A DNA stretch of 5,685 nucleotides from assembly GCA_029935325.1 (NCBI GenBank), contig JAOZKO010000192.1, positions 1-5,685 on the forward strand. Reading direction: 5' to 3'. Both the position numbers and the translations under genes were made by a program. Shown here piece after piece: positions 1 to 5,685 of this stretch (its first letter is position 1; the number at the start of each line of letters is the position of its first letter). The DNA comes from Bacteroidales bacterium. GTDB lineage: Bacteria; Bacteroidota; Bacteroidia; Bacteroidales; UBA1556. Under the pieces are notes generated by a model. It was not told where the DNA came from. It was given only the letters and a program-made list of their open reading frames with translations, and ran no database searches.

Positions 1-39
1 AAATATAAAGAGGAATATCTTAAAATGCATAATAGGTAA
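1..39 (+). CDS. Possible C-terminal tail of an upstream gene (partial)
   Basis: Frame 1 is open from the window edge to a TAA at 37-39 and reads KYKEEYLKMHNR, a charged tail of the kind that often ends a bacterial protein. The perfect inverted repeat at 65-101 begins 25 nt after this stop, where a terminator for such a gene could sit. Twelve codons are too few to identify a family. From memory, a DUF4290 gene often precedes murA in Bacteroidota, but nothing here confirms that. Frame 2 is also open, to a TAG at 89-91, but it would run through the left arm and loop of the hairpin, so I prefer frame 1. The call is weak because AT-rich DNA gives short open stretches by chance only slightly less readily. 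Confidence 0.3.
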   Translation, partial: KYKEEYLKMHNR

Positions 40-64
40 AATCGTTTCATCATTATATAATACC

Positions 65-101
65 TCTAAGAAAACTGTCAAATATTTATAGTTTTCTTAG
101 A
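65..101 (+). terminator. Perfect 12-bp inverted repeat, candidate terminator hairpin upstream of murA
   Basis: TCTAAGAAAACT (65-76) is exactly complementary to AGTTTTCTTAGA (90-101), with a 13-nt A/T-rich loop. The stem has only three G-C pairs. No T-run follows the right arm (the next bases are AGCACTACG), so it is not a textbook intrinsic terminator. Its place between a possible upstream stop codon at 39 and the murA start at 209 suits transcription termination or 3'-end protection of an upstream mRNA. It could instead be a dyad bound by a regulator, or an mRNA leader structure if transcription of murA starts further upstream. The inverted repeat is directly visible; its role is inferred. 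Confidence 0.45.
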
Positions 102-139
102 AGCACTACGTACAACAATTAACAAATCAAAGTTAATAA

Positions 140-161
140 TTAAATAAAGCTATTTATTTAA
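140..161 (+). repeat. A/T-only 9-bp hairpin in the murA leader
   Basis: TTAAATAAA (140-148) and TTTATTTAA (153-161) are perfect reverse complements around a GCTA loop (149-152). The stem has no G-C pair, so the RNA hairpin would be weak. It lies about 47 nt before the murA ATG. In the same stretch AAAGCT occurs at 146-151 and again at 161-166. The region between 102 and 208 should hold the operon promoter, but I find no good match to the Bacteroidota -7 element TAnnTTTG with a TTG about 20 nt upstream. The nearest, TACTTTCA at 179-186, lacks the last two consensus bases and has no partner. The hairpin may simply reflect the base composition of a promoter region. Confidence 0.3.
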
Positions 162-208
162 AAGCTGTTCAATTGCTGTACTTTCAAACTGAATTTAAAT
201 TAAATCAC

Positions 209-1516
209 ATGGGTAAATTTATCATAGAAGGTGGTCTGCAACTAAAAGGCGAGATAACACCGCAAGGGGCTAAAAATGAGGCACTTCAAATTATTAGCGC
301 AACTCTATTAAGTGCTGAGAAGATAATTATTAATAAGATTCCAAACATTCGTGATGTAAATAAACTTATACAATTGCTAAAGGATATGGGTGTGAAGGTT
401 GAGCAATTGGGAGCCGAGTCGTATTCCTTTCAGGCTGATAAGGTGGATTTAGCATATATGAAGACCGAAGAATTTAAAGAACAAGCTTCGAGTTTGCGTG
501 GATCGGTAATGATAATGGGTCCTCTTTTGTCCCGATTTGGCGAAGCATATCTTCCGCAGCCTGGTGGTGACAAAATTGGTAGGCGTAGATTAGATACTCA
601 CTTTATTGGTTTAATGAAGCTCGGTGCTGATTTTAATTATAATGCTGAAGAGCATTTCTATTCTATTACAACAAAAGGACTTAAAGGTGCATATATGCTT
701 CTTGATGAAGCTTCTGTTACTGGAACTGCGAATATCCTTATGGCAGCAGTTTTGGCAGAAGGTACCACTCAAATATTTAATGCAGCATGCGAACCTTATC
801 TTATTCAGCTTAGCAGAATGCTAAACAGAATGGGCGCAAAAATTGAAGGCGTTGGCTCTAATCTATTATCAATAACAGGTGTTAGCAGCTTGAAAGGCAC
901 TGAACATACTATGCTTGCTGATATGATTGAGGTAGGTAGTTTTATTGGAATGGCAGCAATGACTAAATCCGAAATACTAATAAAGGACGTAGATTATAAG
1001 GAGTTAGGAATGATACCTCAGATATTTGGGCGTATGGGAATTAAGATGGAAAATCGTGGAGATTCTATTTATGTGCCAGCACAAGAAAGTTACGAAATAG
1101 AATCTTTTATAGATGGTTCAATAATGACAATAGCTGATTCGCCTTGGCCAGGCTTTACTCCTGACCTTATTTCAATTGCTTTAGTAGTTGCTACTCAGGC
1201 TAAAGGAAGTGTTCTAATTCATCAGAAGATGTTTGAAAGTCGGCTTTTCTTTGTGGATAAATTGATTGATATGGGTGCTCAAATTATTCTTTGCGACCCA
1301 CACCGTGCAACAGTTATTGGTCATGATCGGCAAATGCCGCTTCGTGGAATTCAGATGACTTCGCCAGATATTCGTGCTGGAGTTGCTCTATTAATTGCTG
1401 CTCTTTCTGCAAATGGACAAAGTACAATCCATAATATTGAACAAATTGATAGAGGTTACCAGAATATTGACCAGCGACTTAATGCTTTGGGAGCGAATAT
1501 CCAGAGATTTGATTAG
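209..1516 (+). CDS. murA: UDP-N-acetylglucosamine 1-carboxyvinyltransferase (MurA), Asp active-site form
   Basis: MurA transfers enolpyruvate from PEP to UDP-GlcNAc in the cytoplasm, the first committed step of peptidoglycan precursor synthesis. The 435-residue product shows the EPSP-synthase/MurA fold throughout. K22-N23 sit in GAKNEAL, the active-site loop PGGDKIGRRRLDTH spans about residues 118-131, D319 lies in PGFTPD (equivalent to E. coli D305), R389 in DIRAG (equivalent to R397), and the protein ends in the typical IDRGYQNI...LGANI. The residue matching E. coli Cys115, the fosfomycin target, is Asp121 (codon GAC at 569-571). I chose the ATG at 209 because MGKFIIEGG is the normal MurA N-terminus. 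An in-frame TTG at 173 would add 12 residues with no counterpart in the family. No Shine-Dalgarno is visible, only an A/T-rich leader. It is the first gene of the cluster, 16 nt ahead of namZ. Confidence 0.97.
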   Translation: MGKFIIEGGLQLKGEITPQGAKNEALQIISATLLSAEKIIINKIPNIRDVNKLIQLLKDMGVKVEQLGAESYSFQADKVDLAYMKTEEFKEQASSLRGSVMIMGPLLSRFGEAYLPQPGGDKIGRRRLDTHFIGLMKLGADFNYNAEEHFYSITTKGLKGAYMLLDEASVTGTANILMAAVLAEGTTQIFNAACEPYLIQLSRMLNRMGAKIEGVGSNLLSITGVSSLKGTEHTMLADMIEVGSFIGMAAMTKSEILIKDVDYKELGMIPQIFGRMGIKMENRGDSIYVPAQESYEIESFIDGSIMTIADSPWPGFTPDLISIALVVATQAKGSVLIHQKMFESRLFFVDKLIDMGAQIILCDPHRATVIGHDRQMPLRGIQMTSPDIRAGVALLIAALSANGQSTIHNIEQIDRGYQNIDQRLNALGANIQRFD

Positions 1517-1532
1517 TAATTAAACCTATTTT

Positions 1533-2774
1533 ATGACTATTAAACATAATTTTTCAATTACATTATTTATCATTTCTATATTGATTTCAAGCGTACTTTC
1601 GGCTTGTAGTCAGACTAGTAGCTCCATAAGTGTAAATACTGATACGGTTGATTTAAAAGCAAACAACATTGTTGTTGGTGCAGAACAGATGGATTTATAT
1701 ATTGGTCTGCTATTAGGAAAGAGCATTTCTGTGGTTGCTAATCCAAGTTCATTAGTAAAGGAAACACACCTTATTGACACCTTATTATCTCTTGATATAA
1801 ATATAAAAAAGGTAATGAGTCCTGAGCATGGTTTTAGAGGAGATGCGGGAGCTGGTGAGCATATTAAAGATGGAATAGATTCAAAAACGGGTCTTCCAAT
1901 TATCTCTCTTTATGGTGCGCATAAAAAACCTACTAAGAGTGACTTACAAGATATTGATATTCTTATATTTGACTTACAAGATGTTGGCACAAGGTTTTAT
2001 ACTTACTTAAGCACACTTCATTTATGTATGGAAGCTTGTGCGGAGAATAATGTTAAGCTTATTGTATTAGATAGGCCAAACCCCAATGGATATTATGTTG
2101 ATGGTCCAATACTGAAAAAGGAGCATAAATCATTTGTAGGATTAGATCCTGTGCCTATTGTACACGGAATGACATTAGGTGAATATGCTTTAATGCTCAA
2201 TGGAGAACACTGGTTATCTGATAGTTTAATCTGTGATATTGAAATAATCACAATAAAGAATTATGACCATATAATGAGTTATAATCTGCCCATTCGCCCA
2301 TCACCAAACTTACCGAATAATATTTCTATCAATCTATACCCTAGTTTATGCTTATTTGAGGGAACAATAGTAAGTATTGGAAGAGGTACCGATTTGCCCT
2401 TTCAAATGTATGGTCATCCTAATTTCCTTGAATATGATACTATAGTAGTGCCAGTATCAATAAAAAATATTGCTCCAAATCCTAAGCTTAAAGGTCAGAA
2501 ATGCAAAGCTTTTAGCCTTGAGAATTACAGTAATGATATTGCCAAAAGCAGTGCTGCCATTAACTTAAACTGGTTAATAGACTCTTACAATAGTTTGGAT
2601 AAAAGAAAAGATTTCTTCAATTCATTTTTTAGTAAATTAGCCGGAACAAATCTATTACAGCAACAAATTGAATCAGGCATGAGTGCAGAGGCTATTAAGC
2701 AATCGTGGCAAGCCGACTTAGATGAGTTTAAATTAATCCGTAAGAAATATTTATTATATACTGATTTTGAGTAA
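1533..2774 (+). CDS. namZ: NamZ-like exo-beta-N-acetylmuramidase (DUF1343, GH171), lipoprotein
   Basis: This 413-residue protein belongs to the DUF1343/NamZ family. Characterised members (Bacillus subtilis, Tannerella forsythia) cleave MurNAc from the non-reducing end of peptidoglycan fragments. Family landmarks in order: VANPSS (68-73), SPEHGFRGDAGAGEH (96-110), SKTGLPIISLYG (117-128), DLQDVGTRFYTYLST (147-161), VLDRPNPNG (178-186), DGPIL (190-194), PIVHGMTLGEYA (208-219), PSPNLPN (256-262), YPSLCLFEGT (269-278) and GRGTDLPF (283-290). E98 in SPEHG is the likely key glutamate. The N-terminus is a lipoprotein signal: K4 and H5, a hydrophobic stretch at 7-22, then lipobox LSAC with C25 as the lipidated residue. 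SQTSSS follows, with no acidic cluster, so I infer periplasm-facing anchoring rather than surface export. Length is normal and no frameshift is seen. The gene ends in an 8-nt overlap with the next one. The symbol follows the family; activity is inferred. Confidence 0.9.
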   Translation: MTIKHNFSITLFIISILISSVLSACSQTSSSISVNTDTVDLKANNIVVGAEQMDLYIGLLLGKSISVVANPSSLVKETHLIDTLLSLDINIKKVMSPEHGFRGDAGAGEHIKDGIDSKTGLPIISLYGAHKKPTKSDLQDIDILIFDLQDVGTRFYTYLSTLHLCMEACAENNVKLIVLDRPNPNGYYVDGPILKKEHKSFVGLDPVPIVHGMTLGEYALMLNGEHWLSDSLICDIEIITIKNYDHIMSYNLPIRPSPNLPNNISINLYPSLCLFEGTIVSIGRGTDLPFQMYGHPNFLEYDTIVVPVSIKNIAPNPKLKGQKCKAFSLENYSNDIAKSSAAINLNWLIDSYNSLDKRKDFFNSFFSKLAGTNLLQQQIESGMSAEAIKQSWQADLDEFKLIRKKYLLYTDFE

Positions 2775-4851
2775 GATAAAATACAATATAAGAGATGTGC
2801 AGATGCTTATAATATTCATTTTAAGCATCTTACTTTATGTTAATACATGGGATTTTGGGTTCGCATCTGATGACACCATGATGATTACCCAAAATGAATT
2901 TACCAAAGGTGGACCCGAAGGATTAATAAAAATATTAACTACTGATGCATTTGTAGGATATTTAGGAGAGGGAAAGTCATTATTATCAGGAGGAAGGTAT
3001 AGACCATTATCACAATGGATTTTTAATTTACAATATTCAACCCATGGACTAAGCCCTAAATTATGGCATATTCAAAATACATTATTCTTCGCTTTTTCCA
3101 TGCTTTTATTGTATATTACTTTACTAAAAATCTTTAGAAGAAGTAATCCACAATGGACTAGCCTAGCTTTTATTACTACATTAATAGCCCTATCCCACCC
3201 TCTTAATACTGAGGTTGTTGCAAATATTAAAAGTTTTGATTTATTGTTAAGTTTAGTATTCAGTTTAGCTGCTTTATTTTGGTCTTTATCATGGTACGAT
3301 ACTCATAAACCAATTTACCTATTAGGTGTTTTTATTAGCCTATTCTTGGGTATATTAGCAAAAGAAACAGCATTAACATTTCTAGGAATAATACCTTTAA
3401 CAATACTATTTTTTAGAGCAATTGGCAAAATGGAATTCTCTATTCTAATGACAGTAGTTGTTGCTAGCATAGCATCATATTTTGTTTTTAGAATACAAAT
3501 GGTTGGTTTACCAGAGTCAATTGAAGTGGCTGAACTATTAAACAACCCTTTCGTAGCTGCTAGTGATTCGGAGAAATACGCTACAATACTTTTCACTTGG
3601 TGGCATTATATTCAGTTATATATTCTACCAATCTCATTAACTCATGATTATTACCCTTATACAATTGAGCTTACCAATTGGAGTAATCCTCTAGTGATTT
3701 TGTCATTGGCATTGTATATCACAATGACTATCTGGTCTTTGTATCAATTGTATTTAACTGTATTTAAAAGAAAATTAAACAGTTTTGTAGCTTATGGCTG
3801 GCTGTTTTATATTTTTGTTTTTAGTATCTCCTCCAATATATTTGTAAGCATCGGTGCATTTATGAATGAACGTTTTATTTTTATTGCAAACATAGGTCTT
3901 GCATTAATATTTGCACATTTTATTCTTCTTTTCAGCAAACGTTTTTTGCATAATACTCCAGCTATACTCTACCTTTTCACCATTCCTTTGGTAATTATCT
4001 TTGGATTAAAAACCATTGACAGAAATCATGCTTGGGAGGATGATTATACTCTATTTACTACCGATGTATTGGTGTCGCATAATTCAGCAAAATGCAATGT
4101 ATCTGCTGGTGGCAAAACCTATGAAAAAGCCAAAACAGAATATAATCCGATGCAAAAAGCTAAAATGTTGGATGATGCTGAGCTGTTTCTAAAGAAAGGT
4201 ATTCAGATACATCCTAAATATGTTCAAGCGTATATCTTGCTGGGTAATGTATATTTTGAAAAGGAAGATTATAATCTGGCTTTTAAGTCATATGTTCAAA
4301 GTATTAGGCTTGGTGAACGAAGAGATGCACCTTCAAATATAAAGAGTCTTGGCCTTAAATTGCATAATATTAAAGAGTATAAGAGCTCTCTTGATGTTTT
4401 TCAATACTATGAGGGAGAATTTAAATCAGAATCGGAAGTAGTATATTATATTGCTGATAACTACTTAAATTTAAATAATTTAGATACTGCAATAATTATT
4501 CTAAATAATTTAATAAAACAAGATTCGACATATGATGAAGCATACAATAAGCTAGGTGAGATATATGGAAAATATAAAAACAACTTCAGTGCTTCTGAGT
4601 ATTACCTATTTAAAGCTTATGAGATAAACCCAAAGAATGCTAGTGTCTGCGAAAACCTAGGAGTATTGCACGGAATTAGAGGTAATGCCGAGCAGTCGAT
4701 TTATTTCTTTGAAAAGGCTTTAAGCAATATGAAAAAACCTAATGCTCAAATATACCAGAATATTGCCAATTCTTATTTAGCATTAGGAGATAAAGAGAAA
4801 GCTACTCAATATTTTGAAAAAGCAAAAGTAGTTCAATCCAACAATCAATAA
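2767..4851 (+). CDS. TMTC-like multi-spanning membrane protein with C-terminal TPRs, putative GT-C glycosyltransferase
   Basis: The 694-residue product has about 11 hydrophobic segments over residues 11-414 and a soluble TPR tail. The membrane half resembles the TMTC/DUF1736 branch of GT-C transferases: an acidic DD pair at 35-36 in the first extracytoplasmic loop after the first membrane helix, GRYRPLSQW (76-84), HPLNTEVVANIKSFD (144-158), AKETALTFL (198-206), MNERFIF (366-372) and RNHAWEDDYTLF (419-430). About six TPRs follow, near 488-519, 526-556, 558-589, 592-624, 626-659 and 662-691. GT-C enzymes take sugars from polyprenyl-phosphate carriers and act on the periplasmic side; animal TMTCs mannosylate proteins. 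Donor and acceptor here are unknown. I favour the TTG start at 2767, which overlaps the namZ stop (TTGAGTAA) and gives a basic N-terminus (K3, K5, R9) before the first helix. An ATG at 2803 would remove 12 residues and is the alternative. The truA start lies 1 nt after its stop. Confidence 0.75.
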   Translation: MSKIKYNIRDVQMLIIFILSILLYVNTWDFGFASDDTMMITQNEFTKGGPEGLIKILTTDAFVGYLGEGKSLLSGGRYRPLSQWIFNLQYSTHGLSPKLWHIQNTLFFAFSMLLLYITLLKIFRRSNPQWTSLAFITTLIALSHPLNTEVVANIKSFDLLLSLVFSLAALFWSLSWYDTHKPIYLLGVFISLFLGILAKETALTFLGIIPLTILFFRAIGKMEFSILMTVVVASIASYFVFRIQMVGLPESIEVAELLNNPFVAASDSEKYATILFTWWHYIQLYILPISLTHDYYPYTIELTNWSNPLVILSLALYITMTIWSLYQLYLTVFKRKLNSFVAYGWLFYIFVFSISSNIFVSIGAFMNERFIFIANIGLALIFAHFILLFSKRFLHNTPAILYLFTIPLVIIFGLKTIDRNHAWEDDYTLFTTDVLVSHNSAKCNVSAGGKTYEKAKTEYNPMQKAKMLDDAELFLKKGIQIHPKYVQAYILLGNVYFEKEDYNLAFKSYVQSIRLGERRDAPSNIKSLGLKLHNIKEYKSSLDVFQYYEGEFKSESEVVYYIADNYLNLNNLDTAIIILNNLIKQDSTYDEAYNKLGEIYGKYKNNFSASEYYLFKAYEINPKNASVCENLGVLHGIRGNAEQSIYFFEKALSNMKKPNAQIYQNIANSYLALGDKEKATQYFEKAKVVQSNNQ

Positions 4852-4852
4852 T

Positions 4853-5587
4853 ATGAGATTTTTTGCTCGATTATCATATAAAGGAACGGCATATCATGGT
4901 TGGCAAATACAACCAAATGGTATAAGTGTGCAGGAGGTTTTAGAGAAGGCATTTTCTACAATTTTGCAAACCAAAACAGCAATTACGGGAGCTGGGCGAA
5001 CTGATGCTGGGGTACATGCGCGTAATTATATTGCTCATTTTGAGATGGATAATAAATTATTTAGCAATGATTTACCTCTATTTATTTATAAAACAAATTC
5101 ATTTTTACCAAAAGACATTGTTATTCATGATGTTTATAAAGTTGACAGTGATTCTCATGCACGTTTTGATGCAAAAAGCAGAACCTATCATTACTATATA
5201 AGCCATCAAAAGAATCCATTTAGAAATGATACCGCATGGTTACGCCTTGGCAGTTTGGATATAGACCTGATGAATAAAGCATGCGAAATATTGAAGACAA
5301 CTACAGACTTCACTAGCTTTGCAAAGTTACATACTGATAATAAAACCAATATTTGTAATTTAATGCAGGCACATTGGCAACAAACAGATGAGTTAATAAT
5401 ATTTGAAATAAAAGCAGATCGTTTTTTGCGAAATATGGTTAGAGCAATTGTTGGTACAATGGTGGATATTGGAAGGCATAAAATTACACTTGATGATTTT
5501 AAAGAAATAATAAAAAGCAAAAATAGGAATAATGCTGGTGTATCAGCTCCTGCGAAAGGGCTTTTTCTTGAGGAAATTTATTATTGA
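4853..5587 (+). CDS. truA: tRNA pseudouridine(38-40) synthase TruA
   Basis: TruA converts uridines 38, 39 and 40 of the tRNA anticodon stem-loop to pseudouridine in the cytoplasm. The 244-residue protein matches the family in length and motifs. FFARLSYKGTAYHGWQIQP (3-21) is the usual N-terminus. GAGRTDAGVHA (46-56) holds the catalytic aspartate D51. ARFDAKSRTYHYYI (103-116) carries the active-site tyrosine region. DFTSFAK (152-158), DRFLRNMVRAIVGTMVDIGR (189-208) and AGVSAPAKGLFLEEIYY (228-244) complete the fold. The ATG lies 1 nt after the previous stop, so its translation is probably coupled to the membrane-protein gene. No terminator hairpin follows. Instead the last codons and the TGA stop (5585-5587) lie within the first, degenerate copy of a 14-bp tandem repeat that runs to the window edge. 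The IYY end fits the family, so the coding sequence seems intact. Its link to the envelope genes is probably only transcriptional. Confidence 0.96.
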   Translation: MRFFARLSYKGTAYHGWQIQPNGISVQEVLEKAFSTILQTKTAITGAGRTDAGVHARNYIAHFEMDNKLFSNDLPLFIYKTNSFLPKDIVIHDVYKVDSDSHARFDAKSRTYHYYISHQKNPFRNDTAWLRLGSLDIDLMNKACEILKTTTDFTSFAKLHTDNKTNICNLMQAHWQQTDELIIFEIKADRFLRNMVRAIVGTMVDIGRHKITLDDFKEIIKSKNRNNAGVSAPAKGLFLEEIYY

Positions 5588-5685
5588 TTATTTATTATTT
5601 ACTATTTATTATTTACTATTTATTATTTACTATTTATTATTTACTATTTATTATTTACTATTTATTATTTACTATTTATTATTTA
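5577..5685 (+). repeat. 14-bp AT-rich tandem repeat (minisatellite) starting inside the truA 3' end, cut by window edge
   Basis: Six identical copies of TTTATTATTTACTA occupy 5591-5604, 5605-5618, 5619-5632, 5633-5646, 5647-5660 and 5661-5674. A seventh is cut after 11 matching bases (5675-5685), so the true copy number is unknown. Directly before them, TTTATTATTGATTA (5577-5590) matches at 12 of 14 positions and contains the truA TGA stop. The unit is itself two near-identical heptamers, TTTATTA and TTTACTA. Because 14 is not a multiple of three, three units make 14 codons. The + strand then has no stop in any frame (FIIYYLLFTIYYLL repeating), while the - strand has TAG and TAA in every frame. 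I see no clear hairpin. Likely origin is replication slippage; any role, such as a flexible AT-rich spacer or variable-number locus, is inferred. Confidence 0.95.

Noticed and set aside
179..186. TACTTTCA as a Bacteroidota -7 promoter element for murA
   Set aside because: It lacks the last two consensus bases of TAnnTTTG and no TTG lies at the right distance upstream.
173..208. In-frame TTG giving a 12-residue longer MurA
   Set aside because: The added residues have no counterpart in MurA, whose N-terminus normally starts like MGKFIIEGG; the ATG at 209 fits better.
1941..1982. 12-bp direct repeat GACTTACAAGAT, 30 bp apart, in the namZ-like gene
   Set aside because: Both copies encode DLQD (137-140 and 147-150). 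The second is the conserved family motif; the first is probably chance or a local similarity, with no sign of a mobile or regulatory element.
2750..2763. A 12/14 match to the truA-end repeat unit near the namZ stop (TTTATTATATACTG)
   Set aside because: It is a single copy in AT-rich coding DNA (YLLYTD), not tandem, and such matches are expected by chance.
3315..3596. 93-codon open frame on the - strand inside the membrane-protein gene
   Set aside because: It lies wholly within a well-supported + strand gene and its translation shows no recognisable domain; it is a shadow frame.
5206..5520. 104-codon open frame on the - strand inside truA
   Set aside because: It is antisense to conserved TruA motifs (the RFLRNMVRAIVG region), and its hydrophobic, Ile/Ser-rich translation is typical of a shadow frame.
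5577..5685. CRISPR array
   Set aside because: The units are 14 bp, directly adjacent with no unique spacers, and no cas gene is present; this is a simple tandem repeat.

Overview
The window looks like a piece of a Bacteroidota chromosome. The DNA is AT-rich (about one third G+C by eye) and no start has a clear Shine-Dalgarno sequence. The MurA has the long form with a PGGDKIGRRRLDTH active-site loop, and a NamZ/DUF1343 lipoprotein sits beside it. I cannot name a genus. The encoded functions are chromosomal housekeeping or cell-envelope functions; I see no insertion sequence, integrase, tRNA, rRNA, CRISPR array or phage gene.

Layout, all on the + strand. Positions 1-39 may be the last codons of an upstream gene. 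Positions 40-208 are non-coding and hold a perfect 12-bp inverted repeat (65-101) and a second, all-A/T hairpin (140-161). Four closely packed genes follow: murA (209-1516), a namZ-like lipoprotein gene (1533-2774), a multi-spanning membrane protein with C-terminal TPRs that resembles TMTC-type GT-C glycosyltransferases (2767-4851), and truA (4853-5587). The gaps are 16 nt, an 8-nt overlap and 1 nt, so they are very probably one transcription unit. From 5577 to the window edge lies a 14-bp tandem repeat whose first, degenerate copy contains the truA stop codon. The array is cut by the edge.

Functional reading: MurA commits UDP-GlcNAc to peptidoglycan precursor synthesis. NamZ-type enzymes release MurNAc from the non-reducing ends of peptidoglycan fragments. 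The membrane protein probably moves a sugar from a lipid carrier onto a protein or glycan on the periplasmic side. Three of the four genes therefore concern envelope glycans, while TruA modifies tRNA and is probably only an operon passenger. The points most worth a second look are the tandem array fused to the end of truA, the TMTC-like/TPR protein of unknown substrate between namZ and truA, and the Cys-to-Asp change in MurA, which predicts fosfomycin insensitivity. I see no convincing new multi-gene system.
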